Below, in pieces: positions 7,819 to 17,119 of a stretch of 64,000 bases of DNA (its first letter is position 1; the number at the start of each line of letters is the position of its first letter). A program made the translations under genes and the position numbers. The notes below the pieces were generated by a model. That model searched no databases. It was not told the DNA's origin and saw only the letters and a program-made list of their open reading frames with translations. The stretch is from NCBI GenBank assembly GCA_023437225.1, contig JAEZGS010000006.1:1-64000 (forward strand), in the 5' to 3' direction. The stretch is from Bacteroidota bacterium (GTDB lineage: Bacteria; Bacteroidota; Bacteroidia; Chitinophagales; Chitinophagaceae).

Positions 7819-8505
7819 TCATAATAAGGGCTGTAATTCTTTCCACACATTCTCAGCCAGAATGCGGTGTCCCTCCGCGGTAGGGTGTATCCCATCAGAT
7901 TGGTTGAGGTCCGCTTCTCCACCAACACCTTCAAGTAAAAATGGGATCAGACTTACATTGTTTTGTTTCGACAGATCGATGAAAACATTTCTAAAATCTG
8001 TTGAATATTTCTGACCCATATTTGGTGGAATCTGCATTCCTGCAAGCACAATCCTCGTGTCCGCAGACCGGTTCTTTACCTTATCAATGATTGACTGCAG
8101 ATTCTTGCGTGTTTCACTTACGGGTATGCCGCGCAATCCATCGTTCGCCCCAAGTTCAAGCACAAAAATATCAACCGGCTGCTTTAAAACCCAGTCAATA
8201 CGCGCATTACCGCCCGAGGTTGTTTCTCCACTAACTCCCGCGTTTATCACTGTGTATGGTAATTGCAGGGAATCTATCTTTTTCTGTATCAGCGAAGGAA
8301 ATGCTTCACGAGGATCAAGTCCGTAACCGGCGGTAAGACTGTTCCCGAAAAACAGGATCGTTTTCTTCGTTGTGACAGCTGCTTTGTTCGTATCCGATAT
8401 AGATGTGTCTTTATTATTTCCGTTTGTCTTCATGTCCTTGTTATTGCAGGATATGCCGATGATCATAATTGCGAGCCATAATTTTGTGAAAAGCCTAAAC
8501 TTCAT
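7819..8505 (-). CDS. TesA-like SGNH/GDSL esterase, lipoprotein
   Basis: A 228-residue protein from the ATG at 8505; upstream in-frame codons to 8583 run into the divergent ABC gene and precede an obvious lipoprotein signal (MKFRLFTKLWLAIMIIGISC). SGNH blocks are clear: FFGNSLTAGYG with the catalytic Ser (Asn in place of the usual Asp of GDSL), GVSGETTSGG, ELGANDGLRG, and DGIHPTAEGH with the catalytic Asp and His. It is probably a periplasmic or outer-membrane arylesterase, thioesterase or lysophospholipase. It is divergent from a YbbA/YbbP-type ABC pair, the same arrangement as tesA-ybbA-ybbP in E. coli, which supports the assignment. Confidence 0.9.
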   Translation of the reverse strand: MKFRLFTKLWLAIMIIGISCNNKDMKTNGNNKDTSISDTNKAAVTTKKTILFFGNSLTAGYGLDPREAFPSLIQKKIDSLQLPYTVINAGVSGETTSGGNARIDWVLKQPVDIFVLELGANDGLRGIPVSETRKNLQSIIDKVKNRSADTRIVLAGMQIPPNMGQKYSTDFRNVFIDLSKQNNVSLIPFLLEGVGGEADLNQSDGIHPTAEGHRILAENVWKELQPLL

Positions 8506-8577
8506 GCCGGATTGATTATTTTGAATTAAGGTATTTTTATCGATCAAACTATTAGCCAAGTTAAACCAATTTCGTTC

Positions 8578-9276
8578 GTGCAATACATCTTACAGTTAAA
8601 GAACCTTACCAAGACCTACCAGAGTGGTGGCAAAATTCTTACCGTACTTGATCACATCAATGTTGACATCGAAGCAGGTTCCGTTATTTCTATTGTGGGC
8701 CCTTCGGGAAGTGGAAAATCTACCCTGCTCGGGCTTGCGGCCGGACTGGATAGGCCTTCTGAAGGATCAGTTGAATTGAACGGAATTCGACTTGAGCAAC
8801 TCAGCGAAGACAAGCGTGCTGAAGTGAGGAATCGAAATGTTGGTTTTGTTTTCCAGAATTTCCAGTTGATGCCTACACTCACCGCATTGGAAAATGTGAT
8901 GGTCCCACTGGAGCTTCGCGGTGAAAAAAATATTCGAGCCAAAGCCATGGAACTTTTGGATAAAGTGGGTCTGGCAGATCGCGGCCATCACTATCCCGTG
9001 CAGTTAAGTGGTGGTGAACAGCAGCGCGTCTCCATCGCGCGAGCCTTCTCTAATGATCCCAAGATCCTGTTTGCAGATGAGCCCACTGGAAACCTTGATG
9101 AAGAAACCAGTGTGAAGATCGAAAAATTGTTATTCAATCTGAATCGCGAAGCGGGTACTACATTGATCCTGGTAACGCACAACCTGGAACTCGCCAACCT
9201 CACACAACGCATTATCAGGTTGAAGGGAGGAAGGATATTAAGTGATGAAAAAATCCAGGTACTCAATGAACTTTAA
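8578..9276 (+). CDS. ABC transporter ATP-binding protein, YbbA/LolD type
   Basis: A 232-residue ATPase starting at a GTG codon. It has Walker A GPSGSGKST (41-49), Q-loop VFQNFQLMPTLTALENV, signature LSGGEQQRVSIARAF, Walker B ILFADEPTGNLD and the switch His in LVTHN. The closest pattern is the MacB/LolD/YbbA group, which powers FtsX-like permeases that act on lipids, lipoproteins or peptides at the periplasmic face rather than moving solutes through a pore. It overlaps the permease gene that follows, so the two form one unit. The adjacent divergent esterase fits the YbbAP-TesA grouping; the substrate remains unknown. Confidence 0.93.
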   Translation: MQYILQLKNLTKTYQSGGKILTVLDHINVDIEAGSVISIVGPSGSGKSTLLGLAAGLDRPSEGSVELNGIRLEQLSEDKRAEVRNRNVGFVFQNFQLMPTLTALENVMVPLELRGEKNIRAKAMELLDKVGLADRGHHYPVQLSGGEQQRVSIARAFSNDPKILFADEPTGNLDEETSVKIEKLLFNLNREAGTTLILVTHNLELANLTQRIIRLKGGRILSDEKIQVLNEL

Positions 9277-11791
9277 CCTTAAGTGGCTCGCGACGATGGC
9301 ATGGCGCGACACGCGTCGGAATCGTTCCAGACTGATACTTTTTGTTTCATCCATCATACTTGGGATCGCCGCACTTGTATCCATTTATTCGCTTGGCGAC
9401 AATCTGCGAATGAATGTAGATATGCAGGCTGCAGAAATATTAGGCGCCGATCTTGAAATTTCCGGAAGCCAGGAAGCACCGGATTTAACCAAGAAAATGC
9501 TCGATTCCGTTTCCGTTGCATCGTCACATGAAAGAAGCTTTGCTTCGATGGTGTTGTTTCCAAAGAATAATGGAACACGACTCATTCAGGTACGGGCTCT
9601 TGAAGGGGATTATCCATATTACGGTCGACTGGAGACAACGCCGGTAAACGCTGATAAAGATTTCCGCAACAAAAAGGCAGCACTGGTTGATAAAACATTG
9701 CTTTTGCAATTCAATGCGCGGGTTGGTGACTCGGTGCAGGTGGGCAATCTTACTTTTGAAATTATCGGCGCACTCAATAAAGCGCCCGGGCAGACCGGCT
9801 TGTCGGCCTCCGTGGCACCTGCGGTTTACATCCCTCTTGAATATCTCGATGCAACAGGGTTGATGCAAAAAGGGAGTCGCATCAATTACAAAACATTTTA
9901 TAAGCTGCGCGATCCGAAAGCCGCCAATGAGATGATGAAAACATTGGGACCCCGGATTGAAGATGCGGGGCTGGATTACGATACCATCGATTCACAAAAA
10001 GAAGATACTGGTCGCGCATTCGATGATCTTACGCAGTTTCTTTCACTAGTTGCCTTCATTGCGCTATTGCTGGGATGCATCGGAGTTGCCAGCGCAATAC
10101 ATATCTATGTAAAAGAAAAGATCCAGATGGTCGCCATCCTTCGCTGCCTCGGTGCATCCTCATCACAGGCATTCTGGATTTTCCTGATACAGATCTGTGC
10201 CGTGGGTTTCATTGGCTCCTTGATCGGAGCTGCTTTGGGGGTTGCGATACAACAACTGATGCCATTTCTTTTGAATGATCTTTTGCCTATAGAGATCACC
10301 ACGCCGGTATCATGGACTGCAGTATTACAAGGGGTTGCCGTTGGTATATTGATATCGCTTTTGTTCGCGATGATGCCACTGGTTTCTGTTCGAAAGATAT
10401 CACCATTGAATACTTTACGCTATACACTTGAACATGAAAGCACGTGGAAAGATCCGGTTCGCTGGCTGGTGTATGGACTAATTGCTCTGTTCATTGTAGG
10501 CTTTATTTATATTCAGATGGACGACTGGCACGATACGATGGTATTTGTTGTTAGTCTGTTGGTTTCTTTTGGAATATTGCTGGGCATGTCATCTTTATTA
10601 ATATGGTGTACAAGAAAATTTTTCCCAACCAAATGGAGCTACCTGTGGCGGCAGGGATTATCGAATCTTTTCAGGCCGAACAATCAAACCGTGATCCTCG
10701 TGCTCTCGATAGGATTGGGCACGTCGCTGATCTGCATGCTGATCTTTGTACAATCGGTTCTATTGAATCGTGTGATGTTCACGTCAAGTGGCAATCAACC
10801 GAACATCGTATTGTTTGATATACAATCTGCGCAGCGCGACCAGGTTCTTGACATGGCACAGCAGGCCGGTCTGCCTTTGAATCCAACTGTTCCGATTGTG
10901 AATATGCGACTCGAACAATGGAATGGTATCACGGCCGATCAATACCGGGATGATACAACAAAAAGAGACCGCGACTGGTTTTTCACCCGCGAATACAGGG
11001 TTACGTACCGTGACACGCTAACTGCTCACGAAAAGATAACGAAAGGAGAGTGGCGGGGTGTTGCAGGCCCAGAAGGAGTTTATATATCACTTGAAGAACG
11101 TTATGCAGATCGATTTGGCGTTAAGATAGGGGACACGCTTACATTCAATGTACAGGGAGCGATGTTGCAAACAATTGTTGGAAGTTTCAGGGAGGTCGAC
11201 TGGAATCGTATACAAACAAATTTTGTTGTTGTGTTCCCCAAAGGAGTTTTGGAAGAAGCACCGCAGTTTCATGTGTTGTTGACACGTGTTGCATCGCCGC
11301 AGGCATCTGCAAATTTTCAACAGGCAGTAGTTCAAAAATTTCCAAACGTTTCGATCATTGATCTTGCACTTGTGTTGAAAGTGATTGATGACCTGCTTGG
11401 TAAAATCGAATTTGTAATACGCTTTATCGCAGGTTTCAGCATTGTAATCGGATTGGTGGTATTGATATCATCTGTACTGATCAGCAAATATCAGCGAATG
11501 CAGGAGAATGTATTGTTGCGAACACTCGGCGCAATGCAGCGGCAGATATTTTTCATCACTGCACTGGAATATTTTTTCCTCGGAGCACTTGCCGCCATTA
11601 CTGGGATATCGATTGCCTTACTCGGTTCGTGGCTGCTCGCTGAATATAGTCTCGATGCAACGTTTGAACCTTCAATATGGACAATAGTGATTGTATTCTT
11701 TGTGATCACCGGGCTTACAGTTCTTACAGGATTGATCAACAGCCTGGGTGTGATCCGAAGGGCACCGCTTGAGATAGTGCGGGAGAATTAA
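9266..11791 (+). CDS. FtsX-like ABC permease, YbbP type
   Basis: An 841-residue inner-membrane protein from the ATG at 9266 (11-bp overlap with the ATPase gene); a GTG at 9242 and an ATG at 9245 are alternatives. It has the large YbbP layout: an N-terminal helix, a periplasmic domain, three helices of a first FtsX domain (about residues 255-385), two central helices around 410-455, a further helix and second periplasmic domain, and a second FtsX domain with three helices near the C-terminus. It should act with the preceding ATPase in an envelope process, perhaps lipid or lysolipid extraction, consistent with the esterase neighbour. Confidence 0.9.
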   Translation: MNFNLKWLATMAWRDTRRNRSRLILFVSSIILGIAALVSIYSLGDNLRMNVDMQAAEILGADLEISGSQEAPDLTKKMLDSVSVASSHERSFASMVLFPKNNGTRLIQVRALEGDYPYYGRLETTPVNADKDFRNKKAALVDKTLLLQFNARVGDSVQVGNLTFEIIGALNKAPGQTGLSASVAPAVYIPLEYLDATGLMQKGSRINYKTFYKLRDPKAANEMMKTLGPRIEDAGLDYDTIDSQKEDTGRAFDDLTQFLSLVAFIALLLGCIGVASAIHIYVKEKIQMVAILRCLGASSSQAFWIFLIQICAVGFIGSLIGAALGVAIQQLMPFLLNDLLPIEITTPVSWTAVLQGVAVGILISLLFAMMPLVSVRKISPLNTLRYTLEHESTWKDPVRWLVYGLIALFIVGFIYIQMDDWHDTMVFVVSLLVSFGILLGMSSLLIWCTRKFFPTKWSYLWRQGLSNLFRPNNQTVILVLSIGLGTSLICMLIFVQSVLLNRVMFTSSGNQPNIVLFDIQSAQRDQVLDMAQQAGLPLNPTVPIVNMRLEQWNGITADQYRDDTTKRDRDWFFTREYRVTYRDTLTAHEKITKGEWRGVAGPEGVYISLEERYADRFGVKIGDTLTFNVQGAMLQTIVGSFREVDWNRIQTNFVVVFPKGVLEEAPQFHVLLTRVASPQASANFQQAVVQKFPNVSIIDLALVLKVIDDLLGKIEFVIRFIAGFSIVIGLVVLISSVLISKYQRMQENVLLRTLGAMQRQIFFITALEYFFLGALAAITGISIALLGSWLLAEYSLDATFEPSIWTIVIVFFVITGLTVLTGLINSLGVIRRAPLEIVREN

Positions 11792-11877
11792 ATGTCGCAA
11801 CGCTTATCGTTCTTTAACACCTGTTTAACCGCATGCGATTATATCTTGCAATTCAATTACCTCCAAAACTAAAGTGT

Positions 11878-12282
11878 ATGAAAGCAATTATACTCTTCTG
11901 TTCATTCCTGTGTTTGTTTTCATTGAACAATTATGCACAGGACCTTGCTTACGATCAGAATCCAAATTATAAGATCAGCCAGGATAAATACATGAAGATG
12001 GCTGATTCACTAACCCGTCTGCACGGTACTACATTACAGGAAACATATAAAGCGATCGATTACCTTGAAGACAAGCGTGAAGCGCGTGAGAAGAGACGTG
12101 AGTATCGCATGCAGCGCCGTGCAAATGCTTATGTTTATGATTGGAACGATCACTATTATTCCCCTTATCAAAGCCGGTATTCACGTTATCGCTACTGGCA
12201 CCGTCCATACCGCCCATACTGGAATAACAATTTCTGGGGTTCCTTACCGTGGGCTGTAACTTTCGGGCTTCTTTGTCGTTAA
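11878..12282 (+). CDS. Small secreted protein, unknown function
   Basis: A 134-residue protein from the ATG at 11878, chosen because it begins a good signal peptide (MKAIILFCSFLCLFSLNNYAQ, cut after AQ). The mature part has a charged helix with many Arg and Glu residues (DKREAREKRREYRMQRR) followed by a Tyr-, Arg- and Trp-rich tail (SRYSRYRYWHRPYRPYW). I do not recognise a family. It lies 30 bp upstream of the LpoB-like gene on the same strand and could be the first gene of that cluster; an envelope role is inferred from that alone. Confidence 0.7.
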   Translation: MKAIILFCSFLCLFSLNNYAQDLAYDQNPNYKISQDKYMKMADSLTRLHGTTLQETYKAIDYLEDKREAREKRREYRMQRRANAYVYDWNDHYYSPYQSRYSRYRYWHRPYRPYWNNNFWGSLPWAVTFGLLCR

Positions 12283-12312
12283 TCTATTCGTTATCTTTTT
12301 AAATCCCTAATT

Positions 12313-12903
12313 ATGCGTAGGTTCTATCTTGCATTATGTTCCACATTGGTATTTGCCATGATCTTATCCGGTTGTTCAAGAAAGGTTACCCGGATCGATC
12401 CTGCAGAACAGGTTGATATCAGCGGACGCTGGAACAATACCGACTCCCGACTCGTTGCTGAAGAAATGACCCAGTCTATCTTAAATGACAAATGGATCGG
12501 CCAGCACCTCGAGCAGCATAACAATCAAAGACCCGTTGTGATTGTTGGAATGATCGCCAATAAAAGCCACGAACACATCGATGCGGAAACCTACGTGAAA
12601 GATGTTGAGCAATCGTTCTTAAAGTCGAGCAAGGTACGTCTCGTTCAGGGTGGAAAGAAGAGGGAAGAACTTCGCGCGGAAAAAGCAGACCAGCAAACAA
12701 ACTCTTCATCCTCGACTATGAAGAAGTTTGGTCTTGAAAACGGCGCTGATTACATTCTTCAGGGGAACATAAATTCTATTGTCGATTCACATAAGCGTAA
12801 TAAAGTCGTTTACTACCAGGTGAACCTTGAGCTTACAGACATTCAGTCAAACGAAGTGGTTTGGATCGGCGATAAAAAGATAGCAAAGCAGGTGCGTAAT
12901 TAA
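12313..12903 (+). CDS. LpoB-like lipoprotein (penicillin-binding protein activator family)
   Basis: A 196-residue lipoprotein with signal MRRFYLALCSTLVFAMILSGC. The mature protein shows the family features DISGRWNNTDSRLVAEEM, RPVVIVGMIANKSHEHID, then LENGADYILQGNINSIVD and a final strand ending VVWIGDKKIAKQV. In E. coli LpoB is anchored in the outer membrane and reaches through the wall to stimulate PBP1b; whether the Bacteroidota homologue does so is not established. The next gene is a COG3014 protein, a pairing known from other bacteria, which suggests a shared function. An octamer array begins directly after its stop codon. Confidence 0.85.
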   Translation: MRRFYLALCSTLVFAMILSGCSRKVTRIDPAEQVDISGRWNNTDSRLVAEEMTQSILNDKWIGQHLEQHNNQRPVVIVGMIANKSHEHIDAETYVKDVEQSFLKSSKVRLVQGGKKREELRAEKADQQTNSSSSTMKKFGLENGADYILQGNINSIVDSHKRNKVVYYQVNLELTDIQSNEVVWIGDKKIAKQVRN

Positions 12904-12950
12904 TATGCCAATGTGCTAATATGCTACTGTGGGTAATGTGCTAATGTAAT
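12904..12950. repeat. Octamer array, family II (TGCTARTR)
   Basis: Degenerate copies of ATGTGCTA/ATATGCTA words fill the 57-bp gap between the LpoB-like gene, whose TAA they follow directly, and the COG3014 gene. Same family as 61706-61769; reverse orientation at 908-948. Confidence 0.7.
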
Positions 12951-12960
12951 ACCAAAATCA

Positions 12961-14337
12961 ATGTGCCGCTTTCTGCTTTGTGCTTTTTGTTTTCTGTTGA
13001 CCGCTTCATGTGCGACTTACAACCAGTCGATTCACGAGTATTATGAAGTGTTGCAACAGGAGAATTATCAGCAGGCATACAAAAAACTTGATCATAACCG
13101 GCTGCTTAAAAAGAAGCGCAACCAGTTGCTACTGCTTTTGGAGAAAGGAAAGATGGCACACATGATCGGGGATTATGAGGCCAGCAACAAATATCTCAAC
13201 GAGGCCGATTACTTCTTTGAAGATGCACGCACTTCAGCAGGTGATGTTGTTCTTGGTAATTTGCTCAACCCGATGATGCAGACATATAAAGGCGAATCTT
13301 TTGAAAAGTTTCTGTTGCATTATTACAAAGCCCTGAATTATTTGTATCTGGGTAATACACAGGAGGCTCAGGTAGAAGCACGCCGAATAACATTGAGCAA
13401 TTATTCACAGGACGACAGATCTTCGAAATATGAAGGCGATGCTTTCGGAATGATATTGCAGGGCATCATCTTCGAGAAAACCGGTGATATAAACAATGCG
13501 TTCGTTGCCTATAGAAATGCTGCAGATCTTTTTATAAAAAACAATTCAGAATATTACGGAGTTCGTATTCCGGATCAATTGAAGCATGATGTGCTTCGCA
13601 CTGCTCATCTTAATGGTTTCGGTACAGAACTATCGCATTATGAAACGGCCTTTAGTATGCGATTTGATCCGGCTGAAAAACATCAGGGTGGCGAATTGAT
13701 TTTATTCTGGGAGAATGGACGTGCACCCATCAAAGTGGAAGAGAATATTTTCTTTTCACTATTGAAAGACGGCAGTGGTGGATTTTACTTTGCCGACCAA
13801 AACGGGCTATTCAACATACCATTCGATCATTCGCATTCTTTCGATCACAAAGATGCCGGGCTGGCCGATCTTTCGATGCTCCGCCTAGCCTTCCCTCGCT
13901 ACGAGGAGCAGCCACTTCGTTACCGCAATGCAAGTGTTGAGATAGATAATCAGACGTTTAAGTTTGAAGAAGCCGAAGACGTGAACACCCTTGCAAGACA
14001 AACACTCCGCGACCGTTTCCTTAGGGAGGCAGGCAAGGCCCTTACGCGTATGGCGATAAAGAAGATCAGCGAACAGGCGCTGAAGCCCAAACAGGACACG
14101 TCGGGCAACAAACACCTGCAGGAAGCTTTGTACATAGGGTTGCAGGTATTCAATGCTGCGTCCGAAAAGGCCGACACACGGCACTGGCAGAGCCTCCCAC
14201 GCGAGATACATTACAGTCGCGTCCCATTACGTCGAGGAACAAACAAAGTGGAAGTGAGAGTCGAAGGCAACGTTTATAAGACGTTGGAGTTGGAAGGCAA
14301 TGGTAACATGTATATCCGGAACATTTGTACCTTCTGA
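12961..14337 (+). CDS. COG3014-family lipoprotein with TPR-like repeats
   Basis: A 458-residue lipoprotein (signal ending LLTASC). Residues 25-220 are helical and tetratricopeptide-like: KGKMAHMIGDYEASNKYLNEAD, YYKALNYLYLGNTQEAQVEAR and FEKTGDINNAFVAYRNA. The C-terminal half is beta-rich with a GGELILFWENGRAPIK segment and ends in a domain containing REIHYSRVPL. This matches the COG3014 family, whose genes often sit next to LpoB-like genes in other bacteria, as here. The pair may work on peptidoglycan synthesis or on an outer-membrane process; the exact role is unknown. Both lie in the order small secreted protein, LpoB-like, COG3014. Confidence 0.8.
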   Translation: MCRFLLCAFCFLLTASCATYNQSIHEYYEVLQQENYQQAYKKLDHNRLLKKKRNQLLLLLEKGKMAHMIGDYEASNKYLNEADYFFEDARTSAGDVVLGNLLNPMMQTYKGESFEKFLLHYYKALNYLYLGNTQEAQVEARRITLSNYSQDDRSSKYEGDAFGMILQGIIFEKTGDINNAFVAYRNAADLFIKNNSEYYGVRIPDQLKHDVLRTAHLNGFGTELSHYETAFSMRFDPAEKHQGGELILFWENGRAPIKVEENIFFSLLKDGSGGFYFADQNGLFNIPFDHSHSFDHKDAGLADLSMLRLAFPRYEEQPLRYRNASVEIDNQTFKFEEAEDVNTLARQTLRDRFLREAGKALTRMAIKKISEQALKPKQDTSGNKHLQEALYIGLQVFNAASEKADTRHWQSLPREIHYSRVPLRRGTNKVEVRVEGNVYKTLELEGNGNMYIRNICTF

Positions 14338-14361
14338 CGCTGATCATCTTAGTTACCTCTA

Positions 14362-14369
14362 TATCTTTG
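14362..14369 (+). promoter_or_regulatory. -7 promoter box of the purine permease gene
   Basis: TATCTTTG is an exact match to TAnnTTTG, 53 bp before the ATG at 14423 and just after the end of the COG3014 gene. No convincing -33 TTTG at the expected 19-21 bp spacing was found. Confidence 0.4.
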
Positions 14370-14422
14370 CACTTCCTCCTAACCACTATCCATCATCGTT
14401 TATTTCACCTTATTGATGTAAG

Positions 14423-15751
14423 ATGGTTAGATTGTTATATTCATTCTTCGAGCTGAAGAAACACAAATCAAATGTACAAACGGAGATCATTGCAGGCCTG
14501 AGTTCATTCCTGGCTACATCTTACATTATCGTCGTCAATCCGAGTATCTTAAGTCAGGCTGGAATGCCTTTCCCCGCAGTACTCACCGCAACTGTAATAG
14601 TATGTTGTTTCAGTTCTGTGATGATGGGCCTTTACGCAAAGAATCCAATACTTGTAGCGCCCGGAATGGGACTAAACGCTTTCTTCACATTCACTGCTGT
14701 GTTGGGTATGGGTGTGCCCTGGCAGACAGCACTGGGTGCAGTGTTCTGGTCGGGGATCTTTTTTCTATTGTTGTCGGTCTTCAACATCCGCACATATATT
14801 ATTCGTGCGATACCAAAACCCTTACGCTATGCTATTGCGGCGGGTATCGGATTGTTCATTACTTTGATTGGCTTCGCGAATGCGGGATTTATTATACAAA
14901 CCCCTGCCACGATCGTAGGTGTCAATAAGTTGAATCCCACGCTGGTGACTTTTCTCATAGGATTGTTACTGACAGCGATACTTGTTGTTCGTCGCGTACA
15001 GGGAGCCATCTTACTTGGAATACTCTTTACAACACTTGCAGCGTATCCGATCGGGCGATGGTGGGGAGGTGAAACAAGTGAGGGCATTAAGACGATTGTC
15101 AATTTTGCGGGAATATTTTCTGCTCCTGATTTTAGCCTGCTATTCAAGCTTGACCTGATAGGTTCATTGCAATGGGCGGTTATTCCGGTAATTTTTGCAT
15201 TCGTGTTTACTGATCTTTTTGATTCGCTGTCCACACTCGTTGGATTGTCAGAAGCAGCGAACCTGGTGGATGAAAATGGTGAACCACGAAATATCAAGAA
15301 AGCGCTTGTTACAGATGCGGTGGCAACAACGCTGGCGGGTCTTGTAGGCAGCAGTCCTGGCACCGCTTATGTTGAATCCGCGGTAGGTATCGAAGCGGGT
15401 GGCCGCACCGGATTGACTGCTGTAGTTGCGGGATTACTGTTTCTTCCGTTTCTTTTCATGGCGCCTCTTCTGTCGATGGTGCCTGCTATTGCAACGGCAC
15501 CCGCATTGGTACTTGTGGGCGCGTTTATGATCAGGCCTGTGGTAAAGATCAATTGGGACAATCTCGATGATGCTATACCGGCATTTATCGCAATGGTGCT
15601 GATCCCGTTTTCCTATTCCATCACCCAGGGTATTATCTGGGGCTTTTTAAGCTGGACTGCATTGAAAATGGTCACCGGAAAAAAAGAATCGATCACAACT
15701 GCATTAATTGTGATCGACCTTTTTGCTATTCTTGCGTTGATATTAGAATAG
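14423..15751 (+). CDS. NCS2-family purine permease (AzgA-like)
   Basis: A 442-residue inner-membrane transporter with about 14 hydrophobic segments. The AzgA/GhxP subgroup is recognised from the early TEIIAGLSSFLATSYIIVVNP, the substrate region APGMGLNAFFTF, FTDLFDSLSTLVGLSEAAN and SSPGTAYVESAVGIEAGGRTG. These transporters import adenine, guanine or hypoxanthine with protons. Adenine deaminase (40750-42384) and uracil phosphoribosyltransferase (35578-36228) in the same window would make use of imported bases, but are not linked. Its TAG stop is one base from the stop of the convergent OmpA-type gene. Confidence 0.93.
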   Translation: MVRLLYSFFELKKHKSNVQTEIIAGLSSFLATSYIIVVNPSILSQAGMPFPAVLTATVIVCCFSSVMMGLYAKNPILVAPGMGLNAFFTFTAVLGMGVPWQTALGAVFWSGIFFLLLSVFNIRTYIIRAIPKPLRYAIAAGIGLFITLIGFANAGFIIQTPATIVGVNKLNPTLVTFLIGLLLTAILVVRRVQGAILLGILFTTLAAYPIGRWWGGETSEGIKTIVNFAGIFSAPDFSLLFKLDLIGSLQWAVIPVIFAFVFTDLFDSLSTLVGLSEAANLVDENGEPRNIKKALVTDAVATTLAGLVGSSPGTAYVESAVGIEAGGRTGLTAVVAGLLFLPFLFMAPLLSMVPAIATAPALVLVGAFMIRPVVKINWDNLDDAIPAFIAMVLIPFSYSITQGIIWGFLSWTALKMVTGKKESITTALIVIDLFAILALILE

Positions 15752-15752
15752 A

Positions 15753-17003
15753 TTATTTATCGCGCAATTGAACGGCGATTCTCCTGTCTTTTTTCCTTTC
15801 GTCATCAGAAGCTGTTGAATCAACCTTTGCAAACTGAGATCCATAGCCTTCAGCACCTGATAATTGGTTCTGGTTTGCACCTGCATCCTTAATAGCGGCC
15901 AATACCGATTCTGCACGCTGCTGGCTAAGTTTCTGGTTTGCCGCATCGTCACCGGTCTTATCTGTATATCCACCAATTTTTATTTTAGCATCAGGATAGG
16001 CTTTTAGAATGGCAGCAATGTTTTTCACCTGTTCCTGGCTTTCTGCTGTAAGTTTTGCACTTCCTACTTCGAAATTGATATTATCGAAATCGTACCACTG
16101 GTCTTTTCCAGCTTCACATCCCGCATCGTTCAAACACGCTACCAGCTGGTCTTCAACGCCACCTCTGTAAGCATTTAACTCAGTTCCGTCTGCGAGCCGC
16201 ACTTTTGTAGCTTCGCGTGAAGTGTTAGCGGCTGTTGATGCAGAAGTATTTGTATCGTATGTGGCGCTGGAAGTAGTGTCTGCATTACTGATCGGGGTAT
16301 CAGTTTCACCGCGATCGCGTGTGAGGAACCAGATCAGGGCTACCAGTCCAAGGCCGAGTAATAATAGCGGAACCCAGTTTGTTTTTTTGCGGGGTTCGTC
16401 ATCGATAGTGGTTACTTCTTCCCTGTCATCTGAGGTTGATAAAGTTTCTTCCCGCTCCAGGTGAGGCTCTGTACGTTTTCCAAATGTATCATCCACGGAC
16501 AATCCTGCAGGCAATGCATTACGTACGGCGTCTTTCTGACCCGACAGGAATGATGCAAATCCACTTGAAGTGATGTTGTTTTCTTTTACATGCCTGCCCA
16601 GGGCTGCGAGTGCAAGCGGGGCGATCATCGACAGAAGCCTTTCAACGGTACCGGCTTTGATACCGGCGAAGCTTGCAATGACGGACGCAGGACTTGATGA
16701 TTTATTCACTGAGTCACCTATGATTTCCTCTTTCTCCCCTGGGATCACCGATCCAATGCCATCCTTGAATAATCTCTCCCGGTCGTCAAGAACGTTGCTG
16801 TTTGCTGCCTGGATCGCATCATCATAAAGCCCCTGCGAATCACCCTTCTCGCTCCTGTTTATGAACATTGCCAAAACAGCCGGTATTGCTGCATTGACTG
16901 CTTTTTTTATACCTGATGATGATTCCCCAAGGTGGGAACTGGCATTTTCCAGAAGATCAGGTGTAACATAACCGCGTACGGTGTCTAAAAGATTGGAAGC
17001 CAT
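15753..17003 (-). CDS. DUF937-OmpA fusion protein
   Basis: A 416-residue protein. Residues 1-170 match DUF937 (MASNLLDTVRGYVTPDLL, IPAVLAMFINRSE, Ala-rich helices). After an acidic linker a single transmembrane segment (WVPLLLLGLGLVALIWFL, about 210-228) leads to a linker and a C-terminal OmpA domain (FEVGSAKLTAESQEQV, IGGYTDKTGDDAANQKLSQQ) that should bind peptidoglycan. There is no N-terminal signal peptide, so the predicted topology is DUF937 in the cytoplasm and OmpA in the periplasm, tying inner membrane to the wall. It is separated from the acetyltransferase gene upstream by a terminator. Confidence 0.88.
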   Translation of the reverse strand: MASNLLDTVRGYVTPDLLENASSHLGESSSGIKKAVNAAIPAVLAMFINRSEKGDSQGLYDDAIQAANSNVLDDRERLFKDGIGSVIPGEKEEIIGDSVNKSSSPASVIASFAGIKAGTVERLLSMIAPLALAALGRHVKENNITSSGFASFLSGQKDAVRNALPAGLSVDDTFGKRTEPHLEREETLSTSDDREEVTTIDDEPRKKTNWVPLLLLGLGLVALIWFLTRDRGETDTPISNADTTSSATYDTNTSASTAANTSREATKVRLADGTELNAYRGGVEDQLVACLNDAGCEAGKDQWYDFDNINFEVGSAKLTAESQEQVKNIAAILKAYPDAKIKIGGYTDKTGDDAANQKLSQQRAESVLAAIKDAGANQNQLSGAEGYGSQFAKVDSTASDDERKKDRRIAVQLRDK

Positions 17004-17037
17004 AATAGTAATGTTTTAAGTAAAGTAAATGCCCATG

Positions 17038-17065
17038 AAAAAGCCGGCGTCTACAAGCGGCCGGC
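17038..17065 (-). terminator. Rho-independent terminator after the acetyltransferase gene
   Basis: On the minus strand GCCGGC and GCCGGC (self-complementary) enclose an 11-nt loop and are followed directly by TTTTT. It lies 55 bp beyond the acetyltransferase stop and before the DUF937-OmpA gene. Confidence 0.7.
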
Positions 17066-17119
17066 CTCCTGACAATTTATCTTCAAGTAAACATTGCAAT
17101 TATTATGCAGGTGTACATC

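Noticed and set aside
7819..8505. Esterase thought inactive because the GDSL block reads GNSL
   Set aside because: The catalytic Ser, the GAND block and the DxxH pair are all intact; Asn for Asp at this place does not remove a catalytic residue.
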